Origin: Mycobacterium sp. 050128 | GTDB taxonomy: Bacteria > Actinomycetota > Actinomycetes > Mycobacteriales > Mycobacteriaceae | Assembly: GCF_036409155.1 (NCBI RefSeq) | Contig: NZ_JAZGLW010000007.1 | Location: 97,869 to 161,868 of the forward strand | Length of the DNA stretch: 64,000 nucleotides | Direction of reading: 5' to 3' | Shown here: positions 9,412 to 19,011 of the stretch, one piece after another | Position numbering within the stretch: the first letter of the stretch is position 1 | How the letters are laid out: every line of letters begins with the position of its first letter | Program-made: the position numbers and the translations under genes | Notes under the pieces: model-generated | What the model saw: only the letters and a program-made list of their open reading frames with translations | Told to the model about the DNA's origin: nothing | The model's database searches: none

Positions 9412-10266
9412 GTGTTGAACACATCGGTCGAATGCGTGTGGGCTCTGCAAGCGTTGCTCGGTGTCGAGCGGATGCCGATCAGCTTGCATCTCAAGCCCTA
9501 CATCCCGTCGGCGCACTCCGATCTGATCGTCGAGACGGACGCGGGCAAGGTTCCCCTGGCCAACACTGCGCAATACCACAGCTTGGTGCAGGCGGGCGTG
9601 ATCGACGAGCACGGCCGAGTCGACGCCGCGGTGCGGGATTGGATGACGGTACTCGGCCGCGCCGAGCGCGAGGTGGTCCTCACTATTCGCCGGCCCGATC
9701 AGCCTGCGACGCAGGACTGCGGCGCCACGGTGCATGAGCGCGTCATGGCGGTGTGCCGTTACGGCCGCTATTTGGCGATGGCAGCGCGCGACGGCGAGGA
9801 GATGGTGATCGGCGGGGTGGGCGAAAGCGATGAGCCCACACACCAAGTCGAGCTGATGTGCCACATGCTGCTGCCCGCTTTCGGTGATCACCCGCCGGCC
9901 GACATCGACGGCATCAACGTCCCCAAAGGCATGATGCAAATGGCGATCGACGCGGCCGGGCGCGAACCGGAAGCGATGGCGGCGGCGCTGCGCCGGCTGG
10001 GCCTGGGTCCGTGGGAGGTCGAGGTGGTGCAGGCGGCCGCGGACTTGGATCAGTCGGCGATGGCGGTGGTGGCCGTCATCGACCACTGCCCCGACGTGCG
10101 CCCCCACTCACGCGTGTTGACCGTGGCCGACACCGAGTATGGGCGGATCAGTTTCACCACCACCACCGGTGCGGACGGCAAGGAATGGACGAGCATCTGG
10201 CCGACCACCGCAACCGGTCTGCGCGACGATCTGGCCAACCTGCTGTCTGCTCCGCAGCTGGTCTGA
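9412..10266 (+). CDS. espG: EspG, PE/PPE-specific chaperone
   Basis: 284 residues from the GTG at 9412 (a TTG at 9403 is also possible). The sequence has the EspG look: VWALQALLG near the start, a central VMAVCRYGRYLAMAARDGEE segment, and TTTTGADGKEWTSIWPTT near the end. EspG is cytosolic, binds the tip of its PPE partner and delivers the dimer to the ESX machine. Its place between esx genes and eccB is the usual one. Confidence 0.88.
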   Translation: MLNTSVECVWALQALLGVERMPISLHLKPYIPSAHSDLIVETDAGKVPLANTAQYHSLVQAGVIDEHGRVDAAVRDWMTVLGRAEREVVLTIRRPDQPATQDCGATVHERVMAVCRYGRYLAMAARDGEEMVIGGVGESDEPTHQVELMCHMLLPAFGDHPPADIDGINVPKGMMQMAIDAAGREPEAMAAALRRLGLGPWEVEVVQAAADLDQSAMAVVAVIDHCPDVRPHSRVLTVADTEYGRISFTTTTGADGKEWTSIWPTTATGLRDDLANLLSAPQLV

Positions 10267-10300
10267 CAGTCGCCATGACGTATGTCTTGGGTCGCCCAAT

Positions 10301-10335
10301 TAGCGCGGATATCGTGCAATGAGCGCCGGTAAGGT
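10301..10335 (+). promoter_or_regulatory. leaderless plasmid-regulon promoter of eccB
   Basis: TAGCGCGGATAT, 17 bases, TAAGGT (10330-10335), then 6 bases to the eccB ATG. The box continues as ATCGTGCA, identical to the copy before the espI-like gene. Confidence 0.65.
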
Positions 10336-10341
10336 TTCCTC

Positions 10342-11844
10342 ATGGCCTTGAATCTCACGTCGCGACTGCAGGTTACGGCGCACTACTTCTGGAATCGGCG
10401 CAACGCGGCCGCATTGAGCCATCACGGCGTACGCCTGGATTACGACCCGGAGCAGCGCCGCATCTCAGCTCTGGTGCTCGGGTATACCTTGACCATCGTC
10501 ATGATCGCGCTGGCCGCCCTGATGGCCTACATCAAACCGGCTGGGCAGGTGGGCAAGTCGCAAATCCTGGCCGACCGCGACACCGGCGCCATCTACGTCA
10601 TGGTCGATGGCCGGTTGCACCCGGCGTTGAATTTGATTAGCGCCCGCCTGATTTCGGGGGAGGACGCCAACCCGACTTTCGTCAAAGCCGCCGAGCTGGC
10701 CAAGTATCCCCAAGGTCCCATGGTTGGAATCGTCGGTGCGCCAACGCAAATGCCGGTGCGCCCCGGCTTGGAGTCGCAGTGGGCGGTGTGCGACAGCGCC
10801 CCGACGGCCACGGCAACCAAGTCGGCGGGCCAAGCCCCGGTGGTGACGACGATCGCTGGGCCACTGGCCGGCCGGCGCTCGGCACCGCTGACGATGCCCA
10901 ACGCGGTGCTGGCCCGCCACGACGACAAAACCGTGGTCATCTGGGACGGGCACCGCTCTGAGATCGACGTCTCCAACAAACCGGTGGCGTTGGCGCTGGG
11001 CGTGGATTCCTCAGCACCACAACCGATTCCAATGTCGAGGGCGCTCTACGACGCGATCCCGGCCACCGATCCGTTGGTCGTTCCCACGATCGCTAACGCG
11101 GGGCAACCGTCGCCATGGGATTTTGGGCGGCCCGCGCCGATCGGCTCAGTGCTGTCGGTTCATGACGTTCAGCAGTCCGGTGATCAGTTATTTGTGTTGC
11201 TTCCCAACGGGATTCAACATATTTCGCCGTTTGTGGCGTCGCTGCTGCGCTCGTCGAACTCGTTCGGCGACCTGGCCCCGGTGCTGGTGTCGCCTGACCG
11301 ACTCACAGCCGTACCGGTGGTCGAGTCATTGCCGGTGTCTTACTACCCGCCGACCCGGCTGCACCTGGTGGACACCAACGTCAACGGCACCACCTGCCTG
11401 GCGTGGTCGAAAGGCTCCACCGACAAGGCCGCCAAGATAACCGTGCTGTCGGGCCAAGGGCTACCCACCCCGCCGGAATCCGATGACCGGCTGGTGCATT
11501 TGGTGAAAGACTCCCGCTCGAACGGCGCGGTGGCAGAGGCCGATCAGGTCTACATCGCTTCTAACGCAACGAATTTGGTGATGACCACCAACGCCGACCC
11601 GGTGTCAGTGAGCCGCGACTCGCTGTGGTGGGTGTCTGATCAAGGCGTCCGCTACGGCATCGAGCTCGACGACTCGGCCCTCAAACCACTACACATCGCC
11701 ACCGCCTCGGCGCGCCAAGCGCCCTGGGTTCTGATACGCACCCTGGCGCCGGGCCCGGCGCTCTCGCGCGCCGACGCCCTCACTCAGCATGACACCCTGG
11801 CGCCGGTAGCCGGGGCCGAAACACTGCCAACGAAAACCCCCTGA
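10342..11844 (+). CDS. eccB: EccB, type VII secretion core membrane component
   Basis: 500 residues. The N-terminal region includes QVTAHYFWNRRNAAALSHHG, very typical of EccB, followed by one transmembrane helix (~46-68) and a large periplasmic domain with repeated segments. EccB forms the ESX inner-membrane complex with EccC, EccD and EccE. The start is fixed by the promoter 6 bases upstream. Confidence 0.95.
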   Translation: MALNLTSRLQVTAHYFWNRRNAAALSHHGVRLDYDPEQRRISALVLGYTLTIVMIALAALMAYIKPAGQVGKSQILADRDTGAIYVMVDGRLHPALNLISARLISGEDANPTFVKAAELAKYPQGPMVGIVGAPTQMPVRPGLESQWAVCDSAPTATATKSAGQAPVVTTIAGPLAGRRSAPLTMPNAVLARHDDKTVVIWDGHRSEIDVSNKPVALALGVDSSAPQPIPMSRALYDAIPATDPLVVPTIANAGQPSPWDFGRPAPIGSVLSVHDVQQSGDQLFVLLPNGIQHISPFVASLLRSSNSFGDLAPVLVSPDRLTAVPVVESLPVSYYPPTRLHLVDTNVNGTTCLAWSKGSTDKAAKITVLSGQGLPTPPESDDRLVHLVKDSRSNGAVAEADQVYIASNATNLVMTTNADPVSVSRDSLWWVSDQGVRYGIELDDSALKPLHIATASARQAPWVLIRTLAPGPALSRADALTQHDTLAPVAGAETLPTKTP

Positions 11845-11879
11845 CCAGTAACGATGACGAAAATCCAGGCCAACGCAAC

Positions 11880-11913
11880 TAGCGCGGATATCGTGCATTG
11901 CCGCTGATAGGAT
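11880..11913 (+). promoter_or_regulatory. leaderless plasmid-regulon promoter of the espI-like gene
   Basis: TAGCGCGGATAT, 16 bases, TAGGAT (11908-11913), then 7 bases to the ATG. It is the best match to the eccB copy: the 18 bases TAGCGCGGATATCGTGCA are identical. Confidence 0.65.
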
Positions 11914-11920
11914 CAACAAT

Positions 11921-13564
11921 ATGACCGAGCGTCCAGACCCCGAAATCGACGAGAACGCGCCGCGGCCGCACCCCCCCACAGACACTTCGGGCAGCGCCGC
12001 AGAAGACCCGGACAGCGCTGCGCATCGCGACGATCCTGCTCCAGCGCTTGACGAACCGCCTGCCGGGTTGGGCGCCTCAGCGCAGACCGCTGCGCACTCC
12101 CGCTTCGATTGGCCGGACCGCCCCCATGTGGGCCACCCCGAGGACCCCACCAACCCCGGCGGCGCCTCATCGGTTCCACCGGGTGCACACCGTGTCGACC
12201 CTGCCGGCGGGGCACCGAGGCCGATGTGGCCGTCGCCGGCAGCACAGGACTTTCCGCGGCCTGACGAGGAAGTGACATCGGTGGTCGACCTGTCGAAGAC
12301 TGCCGCGTGGGAGGCGCTGCAGCGCCGCCGCGGCGCGTGGCCAGCCGCGGCGCCCCCGCCAGCGGGCCCAAACAATTGGCGGGCCGGCGGCGATCGTTAT
12401 GGGCAGCCACCCGGCGCGGCCCCGTCCGGACAGTTGCAGCCCTACGGCGCGCCGCGCCCACAGGGTGAACTGCCGCCGGCGCCGGCCCGCCCGGGTGACA
12501 ACGCGCCCCACCCGCAATGGCAGCCGCCTTCTGGCCAAGGCGAAACCGAAACGCCAGAGGAGACCTACTCCTGGTCGCAGGCTCAGGGATCCGGCACGAA
12601 GTACAACTATGTGGACAACATCCGCAGCAGTGAGTTGGTGCCGATCAAACGCACCCCGCCGACGCGAGGCTGGCGCAAAGCTCTCTATCGGGCCACCTTC
12701 AAGCTGATTAATCTCGGTCGATCCAGAGACGAGCGTGAGCAAGACGAGCTGGAAACACAGATTCAGTCGCTGCTGCGCGGCAAATACAAAATCGGTGTGC
12801 TCGGCAAGGGCGGGGTTGGCAAGAGCACCGTTTCGGCTAGTGTCGGGTCGGTTTTCGCCGCGCTGCGTAAAGACGACCGGGTTGTCGCCGTCGACGCAGA
12901 CACGGCCTTCGGCAAGCTCGCCAGCCGGATCGACCCCTCAGCCTCGGGCTCCTACTGGGAGTTAGCCGCCGACCAACACCTGGATACCTTCGCTGACATT
13001 CGCGGCCGATTGGGCAGCAACGCAGCAGGTTTGTATGTCCTTGGCGGAGAGTCGGCGACGGCACGGCGCCGAATCCTTGACCAGGCGGTCTACCAGGCAG
13101 CGACGTTTCAGCTCGACAGGCATTTCACGTTGTCCATCGTCGACTGCGGATCGACCCTGGATTCCCCGGTAACCCGCGCGGTCCTCAACGACCTCGACGC
13201 GCTGATCGTGGTGTCCTCGCCGTGGTACGACGGCGCGTCCGCGGCCGGGCAGACCTTGGAGTACCTGGCCAACGACGGCTACACCAGCCTGCTCAACCGA
13301 ACCGTGGTGGTGCTCAACGACTCCGACGGTCACTCCCCAAAGCGTGATCGCGCGCTGCTGGTCGAACGGTTCAGCCAGGGGGGCCACAAGGTGATCGAGA
13401 TGCCCTACGACGAGCACCTGCGCCCGGGTGGGGTGATCGATCTCAAGGGAGACATCAACCGCAGCACCCACCGCGCGCTGCTGAAAGTGGCCGCGGCGTG
13501 CGCCGAGCACTTCGCCGCCACCACCGACGGCCCGAGGGGAATCCATGACCGCCACCGCCGATAA
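11921..13564 (+). CDS. EspI-like MinD/ParA-type ATPase
   Basis: 547 residues. The first ~230 are Pro-rich and disordered; from ~280 there is a MinD/SRPI fold with P-loop GKGGVGKST (~294), VVAVDADTAFGK and a SIVDCGST switch. This matches ESX-associated EspI/MinD-like proteins, thought to modulate secretion, possibly in response to ATP. The 3' end overlaps eccD by 20 bases. It is not a plasmid ParA by context, although the fold is related. Confidence 0.87.
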   Translation: MTERPDPEIDENAPRPHPPTDTSGSAAEDPDSAAHRDDPAPALDEPPAGLGASAQTAAHSRFDWPDRPHVGHPEDPTNPGGASSVPPGAHRVDPAGGAPRPMWPSPAAQDFPRPDEEVTSVVDLSKTAAWEALQRRRGAWPAAAPPPAGPNNWRAGGDRYGQPPGAAPSGQLQPYGAPRPQGELPPAPARPGDNAPHPQWQPPSGQGETETPEETYSWSQAQGSGTKYNYVDNIRSSELVPIKRTPPTRGWRKALYRATFKLINLGRSRDEREQDELETQIQSLLRGKYKIGVLGKGGVGKSTVSASVGSVFAALRKDDRVVAVDADTAFGKLASRIDPSASGSYWELAADQHLDTFADIRGRLGSNAAGLYVLGGESATARRRILDQAVYQAATFQLDRHFTLSIVDCGSTLDSPVTRAVLNDLDALIVVSSPWYDGASAAGQTLEYLANDGYTSLLNRTVVVLNDSDGHSPKRDRALLVERFSQGGHKVIEMPYDEHLRPGGVIDLKGDINRSTHRALLKVAAACAEHFAATTDGPRGIHDRHRR

Positions 13565-15047
13565 GTCCGCGGCCACTGCGGCCGAGACGCTGATCCCTCC
13601 GTCGAGCCGGGTGTCGCTACTGGTGGGGGACACCCAGATCGATTTGCTGCTTCCTGCGGCGGTGCCGCTGGCCAAGCTCGTCGAGCCCACCCGCGACACC
13701 ATTAACCGGCGGCTCAAATCGGTCGGGGCCAAAGAGCTGCCCGGCGGCGCGTTCGTGTTCGCCCGCGCGGCCGGCATGACGATGCTGTCGGGGAAGCTGT
13801 CCCTGGCAGCCCAGGGGGTCCATGACGCGGAGCTCCTCGCGTTTGTGCCCGCGGCGACAGCCCAGCGCTACGAACCCAACATCGAAAACGTCAGCGCGGC
13901 GATCGCGAAGTGGGCCAAACAGCATTTCCCGGCGGTGACCGCGCTGGATGCTGCCCGGGTGGCCGTTGCGCTGACCCTGGTCGCGTTGAGTGTGGCTGCG
14001 CTGCTGGTGTGGCGGCTGCGCTGGGCGAGTGCGGGTGGATGGCTGGTGCCGACGATTTTCGGAGCCACCGCACTGGTCTTGGCCGGTGCCGCGCTGCTGG
14101 CTACGCGCATGGGCGCGGACCGGTTCATTGCCGGCGCGACAACCTGGGCGGTGATCGTGGCGCTGGTCGCCGCCGGCGCGACCACCCCGCCCGGCGCGCA
14201 TCCCGGCGCGCCCCACGCCGTGCTGGCAGCAGGTGTCGCGCTGATCGCGGCCGCGGCCTTGGGCAAGCTCACTGGTCGCTACTGGGTGGCCGCGACCGCC
14301 GTGGTGACGGTCTCGGTGGCCGGGCTCGGCAGTGCGGCGGCACGGATGTTCTTCGCCGTGCCGGGCCAACGCATTGCTGTCGTGGTGTTGGTGGGGGTAT
14401 TGACGGTCTCGCTGGCCGCCCCGGGGATCGGGCGCCGTTTGGCGCGCGTGCCGCGCCAAAGCTTCGAATCAATCACCGGCAAAGACATGTATGAACGCTC
14501 ACCCAGCGATCCTGAGGACACCATTTCCCCGGTCGCTGACAGCCCGCGCGATATTACGTTGACCGGTGAACAGGTGGGCGAGGTTGCCTTGCGGTCTAAC
14601 CGCGTGTTGATGGGCCTGTTACTGGGCACGGCGGCGACACAGGTGGCCGCGTCGTGGTTCGCGGTCCAGCCGGGCGTGGGAACGCAGTGGACCTTTGTTG
14701 TGGTCAGCGCGTGCATTGCGCTGATTGCGGTGTTGCGGGCGCGCGCCTTTCGGGACCGCCGCCACGCCATCACGCTGGTTGTCGGTGCGGCGTTGTCGCT
14801 GTTTGCCATCCCCGCCCATTACGGATTTGCGGCCAACGCCGGCGCGACCGGTGCGGTGTTGGCGTGCGCGGCGGCCGTGGTGGGCATTGCGCTGGCTGCG
14901 CTGCTCGCTGGGGCGATCGTGCCCACCCACATGTTTTCTGAGCCGGTCCGCGAGGTCGTCGAGTACGCCGAATACCTCGCTACCACTGTGGTGGTGGTCT
15001 TCGCCGCGTGGACGATCGATCTCATTCAATTCGTGAGGTATCACTGA
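13545..15047 (+). CDS. eccD: EccD, type VII secretion multi-spanning channel component
   Basis: 500 residues. An N-terminal ubiquitin-like domain (~20-110, with RVSLLVGDTQIDLLLP) is followed by about eleven hydrophobic membrane segments from ~140 to the end. EccD dimers form the membrane barrel of the ESX complex. Its start overlaps the espI-like gene and its stop overlaps mycP (TGATG), so these are one translational unit. Confidence 0.93.
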   Translation: MTATADKSAATAAETLIPPSSRVSLLVGDTQIDLLLPAAVPLAKLVEPTRDTINRRLKSVGAKELPGGAFVFARAAGMTMLSGKLSLAAQGVHDAELLAFVPAATAQRYEPNIENVSAAIAKWAKQHFPAVTALDAARVAVALTLVALSVAALLVWRLRWASAGGWLVPTIFGATALVLAGAALLATRMGADRFIAGATTWAVIVALVAAGATTPPGAHPGAPHAVLAAGVALIAAAALGKLTGRYWVAATAVVTVSVAGLGSAAARMFFAVPGQRIAVVVLVGVLTVSLAAPGIGRRLARVPRQSFESITGKDMYERSPSDPEDTISPVADSPRDITLTGEQVGEVALRSNRVLMGLLLGTAATQVAASWFAVQPGVGTQWTFVVVSACIALIAVLRARAFRDRRHAITLVVGAALSLFAIPAHYGFAANAGATGAVLACAAAVVGIALAALLAGAIVPTHMFSEPVREVVEYAEYLATTVVVVFAAWTIDLIQFVRYH

Positions 15048-16672
15048 TGCGTGTCAAGGCCGCGGCCTCCGCATTGGGTGCGGCCGCTTTGGTGGCCGCC
15101 CATGTGATCGCTGCGCCGGCCGCGATGGCCGTGGCGCCGCCGGTGATCGATCCAGGAGCGTTGCCGCCGGCGGAAACACCGGGCCCGGCCGAAGAGATGC
15201 GGCAAAGCGAGGCGTGCATCCTGCCCGTCGTAATTGCCGATCCGAACGTCGCCCAGCCCGCCCCGGGTAACGCGATGCTCAACGTGACGCAGGCCTGGCA
15301 GTATTCGACGGGCGCCGGGGTGACGGTCGCCATCGTCGACACCGGCGTCACCCCCAATCCGCGGTTCCCGTCGCTGTTCGCTGGCGGCGACTATGTGCAG
15401 GGATTGCCCAATGGTGGACTGACCGACTGCGACAACCACGGTTCCTTCGTCGCCAGCATCATCGGCGCCGCCCCGTCGAACCCCGCCAGTCGGCCCGCGT
15501 CGAAACCGGCCGGTGCGGGGGCACCGGCCGCTCCGCCACCGGTGCCTGCCAATCCGGCACCTCCGCCGCCGACTCCCAAAGCGCCGCCGCCCTCAACGGT
15601 CACGGTGACCGCGCCCCCACCGCCGCCACCCCCGCCGGGAGGCGATGCTCCCGCCGACGGTGCGGGAGGCTCCAACACGGGGCAACCGCTGGTGGCTGGA
15701 CCCCCGCCGACGGGACCTGACGGGGTGGTCGGTGTGGCGCCTGACGCCACGCTGATCTCAATCAGGCAAGCCTCCGCCGCGTTCTCTCCGGCCCATCCGA
15801 CCCCCGAAGAACAAGACCTGCACCGCAAAGCCGGTGATGTCCTGTCATTGGCCAAAGCGATCCGCACCGCGGCCGACCGCGGCGCGAGGGTGATCAACGT
15901 GTCGCTGGCGTCGTGCACCAACGCTGCGGCACCGGTCAATCAAGACGCGCTCGGGGCGGCGGTGCGCTACGCCGCGGTGGACAAGGACGCGGTGATCGTG
16001 GCCGCGGCCGGCAACCGCAATGACCCCATGCAGCACGACTGCGGCCAGAACCCGGTTTTTAACCCGCTCAACGTCGATGACCCACGAGACTGGGCCGGGG
16101 TGCGCACCATTGTGAGCCCGGCCTGGTTCTCCGATTACGTGCTCGCTGTGGCAGCGGTGACCCCGGAAGGCCAGCCGATGCCCGATTCCATCAACGGTCC
16201 TTGGGTGGGGGTCGCCGCGCCCGGATCGCGCATCATGGGGCTCTCGAGTGTCAACGGTGCGGCGGTCAACGCCTCACCCGGCACCGACCCTGGCACCGGA
16301 AACGGAGTGTGGGGCACCAGCTTTTCGGCGGCGTACGTGGCCGGTGTCGCTGCCCTGGTGCGCGCCAAATACCCGGATCTAAGTGCACACCAGGTGATTC
16401 GGCGCATCATGGAGACCGCCCACAATCCCGCCCACACCGTCGATAATCAGGTCGGGCACGGGGTGGTGGACCCCGTGGCCGCCCTGACCTTCGATATCAC
16501 CCCGGGTGACCCCAAGCCTGTCGAGCACCTCAGCACGGCTCTGCATGTGCCACCCAAGCCGCCGACCCCCGATCTGCGGCCACGCAACGTAGCCCTGCTG
16601 GGCCTGGGCGTCGTGGTCCTGGCCGCCGGCGCGCTCTTTGGTGTAATGGCCATCAAACGGAGAATGTCGTGA
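15047..16672 (+). CDS. mycP: MycP mycosin, membrane-anchored subtilisin-like protease
   Basis: 541 residues. Signal peptide (~1-29); catalytic Asp in VAIVDTGV (~97), His in CDNHGSFVAS (~130) and Ser in GTSFSAAYVAG (~423); a C-terminal transmembrane helix (~515-535) with a short basic tail. A Pro/Ala-rich loop of ~75 residues is inserted after the His region. Mycosins stabilise the ESX complex from the periplasm and process some substrates. The stop overlaps eccE (GTGA). Confidence 0.95.
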   Translation: MRVKAAASALGAAALVAAHVIAAPAAMAVAPPVIDPGALPPAETPGPAEEMRQSEACILPVVIADPNVAQPAPGNAMLNVTQAWQYSTGAGVTVAIVDTGVTPNPRFPSLFAGGDYVQGLPNGGLTDCDNHGSFVASIIGAAPSNPASRPASKPAGAGAPAAPPPVPANPAPPPPTPKAPPPSTVTVTAPPPPPPPPGGDAPADGAGGSNTGQPLVAGPPPTGPDGVVGVAPDATLISIRQASAAFSPAHPTPEEQDLHRKAGDVLSLAKAIRTAADRGARVINVSLASCTNAAAPVNQDALGAAVRYAAVDKDAVIVAAAGNRNDPMQHDCGQNPVFNPLNVDDPRDWAGVRTIVSPAWFSDYVLAVAAVTPEGQPMPDSINGPWVGVAAPGSRIMGLSSVNGAAVNASPGTDPGTGNGVWGTSFSAAYVAGVAALVRAKYPDLSAHQVIRRIMETAHNPAHTVDNQVGHGVVDPVAALTFDITPGDPKPVEHLSTALHVPPKPPTPDLRPRNVALLGLGVVVLAAGALFGVMAIKRRMS

Positions 16673-18417
16673 AAGCGCGCCCGGTCACCATCCGTCCCGC
16701 CTTGGGCGCTGTCGTCGGCGCCGAGGTGATCGGAATCGGCGCGTTCGCCGCACTGCCGACGTGGCTTTTCGGGTGGTGGCCCGCAACAGGGATCACCCTG
16801 GCCGCGGTGGTGCTGCTGGTCGTCACGGTGCACCGGCGCAACGCCGCAGCCTGGGTGCTGGACCGGTCACGCTGGATGCGCGCTCGCCGGCACACCACCG
16901 CCGTGGGCGCTGCGGTGGACATCAGCCACGGCGGCAACGTGTACGGAGTGCGCACCGCCGACAATGAGGCCGTCGCGATGATCGAAGTCGACGGCCGACC
17001 GTATTCACCGACATACCTGCGGGGTTCGACGCTGGCGTTGACCGACAATCTGCTGCCGCTCGACGTGGTGATCGGTCTGATGGAACAACCCGGCGGTCTG
17101 CACCTGGGTATCGACGTCGCGACCGCAGGGTATCGGGTCCGCCCGGGCACCGGGTACCCGCAGCTTTACGGCACATTATTGGCGGATCGGGGCGCAGCCG
17201 GGCAACGCACCACTCATTTGATCGTGCGCCTCGACATCAACGAATCGGTCCGCGGCCTGATGTACCGCCGCTCGATCGGTTCTGCGGCAGCCGCGGCGAC
17301 CGAGCGCATCGTCAAAGCCCTTGAGCAGCAAGGCTGCCGGGCCCGCGTTCTCAACGCCGAAGAACAAGACACGATGCTCGAGGACCTCAGCATGGGCCTA
17401 GCTTGTGCGCCGCCCCGCCCGCCGGTCATCGACGAGGTCGAGGACCTCGATACCGCCGCGGCCGGTGAGGGTGCCGACCAGCTCGAGCTGATCGGCTCGG
17501 GCGGCCGCCATCAACGTGCCGCGGGTGCCGCGTCCGCACCGCTGACCGCTGCGCAACGGACACGCCCCAAAGCCGACGTCGGGTGGAAAACCATCAACGC
17601 CAAACCCGGTTATGTGACCTCGTATTACTTTTCGCCCGAAGACATCACGACCGAATCGTTCAACCAGATGTGGTCACTGCGGAGCGACCACATCGTGCAT
17701 GTGCTGATGCTGCGCAAAGTCCCCGCCGGCCCGGTGACGGTGTCGGCGCTGGTGCGTACCAACGACCCTCGCCCACCAGAGCAGCCCCCCACGTTGTTCC
17801 TCAACACGTTGCCGGGCAGCCAGTACAACGCTGCACTGCGAGCCGCGCCGACAACCCAACCCGCGCTGCATTTGCCGGCTCGGCCGTTGACTGCCGTCGA
17901 CGAGGTGCAGGTCCCAGTCGGTCCGACCGGCATCCTGGTCGGAGCGGCGCTTCGTGACGACAAGTCGGCGTGGCCGCCGATCCAGCGCGACGACTTGGTG
18001 ATGTGGCCGTTGACCGACGCGGCGCAACCGACCCGCATTGTCATGGACACCTCGGATTTCTATGTACGCCAGCTGCTGATCCGGGCCGCCGCGGCGGGCG
18101 AACGTGTCGCCATCTACTCTCGCGAGCCGCGGCGCTGGTATTCGGTATCGCAAACCAACATCGCAGTGGTCGAAGCACGCCGGGCCGCCGAGTTCGTACC
18201 AACGGTGATCGTCAACGATCGGGCTACCATCGCGCCGCAGGCCGGGCTGTCCTCAACAGTGATCACTGTGGGCCACAGCCCAACCGACGCCATGGTGCCC
18301 GATATTAGGTTTGAGCAGACCTCGGAGTCGACCGTGCGCATCACGACCGCCGCACGAACTGTCGACCTATCCATGGTGGTGTTCCGTCAAGAACAAACGT
18401 GGACCGGCAGCGCCTAA
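16669..18417 (+). CDS. eccE: EccE, type VII secretion peripheral membrane component
   Basis: 582 residues from the GTG overlapping the mycP stop. Two N-terminal membrane segments (about residues 10-55) and then a large soluble region including WVLDRSRWMRARRH and YSPTYLRG. EccE sits at the edge of the ESX complex. This one is longer than many chromosomal EccE proteins, but the order mycP-eccE is standard. Confidence 0.9.
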   Translation: MKARPVTIRPALGAVVGAEVIGIGAFAALPTWLFGWWPATGITLAAVVLLVVTVHRRNAAAWVLDRSRWMRARRHTTAVGAAVDISHGGNVYGVRTADNEAVAMIEVDGRPYSPTYLRGSTLALTDNLLPLDVVIGLMEQPGGLHLGIDVATAGYRVRPGTGYPQLYGTLLADRGAAGQRTTHLIVRLDINESVRGLMYRRSIGSAAAAATERIVKALEQQGCRARVLNAEEQDTMLEDLSMGLACAPPRPPVIDEVEDLDTAAAGEGADQLELIGSGGRHQRAAGAASAPLTAAQRTRPKADVGWKTINAKPGYVTSYYFSPEDITTESFNQMWSLRSDHIVHVLMLRKVPAGPVTVSALVRTNDPRPPEQPPTLFLNTLPGSQYNAALRAAPTTQPALHLPARPLTAVDEVQVPVGPTGILVGAALRDDKSAWPPIQRDDLVMWPLTDAAQPTRIVMDTSDFYVRQLLIRAAAAGERVAIYSREPRRWYSVSQTNIAVVEARRAAEFVPTVIVNDRATIAPQAGLSSTVITVGHSPTDAMVPDIRFEQTSESTVRITTAARTVDLSMVVFRQEQTWTGSA

Positions 18418-18430
18418 AGACCCGTGAAAA

Positions 18431-18465
18431 TAGCGGACGGCCACGGGGTGTCGAGGATTTAACCT
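18431..18465 (+). promoter_or_regulatory. putative leaderless promoter with TAGCG box
   Basis: TAGCGGACGG (18431-18440) and TAACCT (18460-18465) are followed by 6 bases to the ATG at 18472. The spacing matches the eccB promoter; the box is only partly conserved. Confidence 0.45.
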
Positions 18466-18471
18466 TAAATC

Positions 18472-19008
18472 ATGGCTGCGCAGAACACCGTGATCGCACT
18501 TGATGGAACCCGGCGCTACCACTCGGCGGATTCGAGTGGCCTGTTCACCATCAAAGAAGTCAGCCAGGCCTGCGGCCTGCCAGGGCCGGTGATCATGCAG
18601 CTGGTGCCCCGGACTTGGGTTGAACCAGTGGGTTGGCTCTACACACTCGACCAAATCCGCGCGGCCATCACGATTTCCGAGGATCTACACCCTCCGTCTG
18701 AGACCAATCAGACTGAGGCGCAACGGGACCCGATCGAAATGCTGTCCTGCGCGCGTTGCTTTGTGCTCACCGACGTCGCCGATGCGAGAGTTCGCGGCTG
18801 GCTCAACGTCGTAGAGCCTGACAGCAGTGGGCCGGCGGCCTGGGATGGCAAGGATTACTGCGCGCAGTGTGTGATTCGGTGCCCGAGCTGCCGAACCGAT
18901 GTTAGTGACGGTCTGTGTGAGACGTGTTTCGGCGCGCGGAAGATTCCGAGGCCGCCACTTGCAACGAATTTTGTGCAGTCAACGCCACTGCGGCGGCCTT
19001 ACCGTTGA
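18472..19008 (+). CDS. HTH-like plus zinc-ribbon protein
   Basis: 178 residues. Residues ~25-65 (FTIKEVSQACGLPGPVIMQL...YTLDQIRAAI) look like a winged-helix or MerR-like unit. The second half has several cysteine pairs (CARC, CAQC, CPSC, CETC) for zinc binding and ends in PPLATN, a tail shared with the small protein at 49,492. It lies 3 bases before the coupling-protein gene. Possibly a regulator or accessory DNA-binding protein of transfer. Confidence 0.65.
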   Translation: MAAQNTVIALDGTRRYHSADSSGLFTIKEVSQACGLPGPVIMQLVPRTWVEPVGWLYTLDQIRAAITISEDLHPPSETNQTEAQRDPIEMLSCARCFVLTDVADARVRGWLNVVEPDSSGPAAWDGKDYCAQCVIRCPSCRTDVSDGLCETCFGARKIPRPPLATNFVQSTPLRRPYR

Positions 19009-19011
19009 TGA

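Noticed and set aside
11921..13564. Plasmid ParA
   Set aside because: The MinD-like fold is there, but the long Pro-rich N-terminus and the place between eccB and eccD mark an EspI-type ESX protein.
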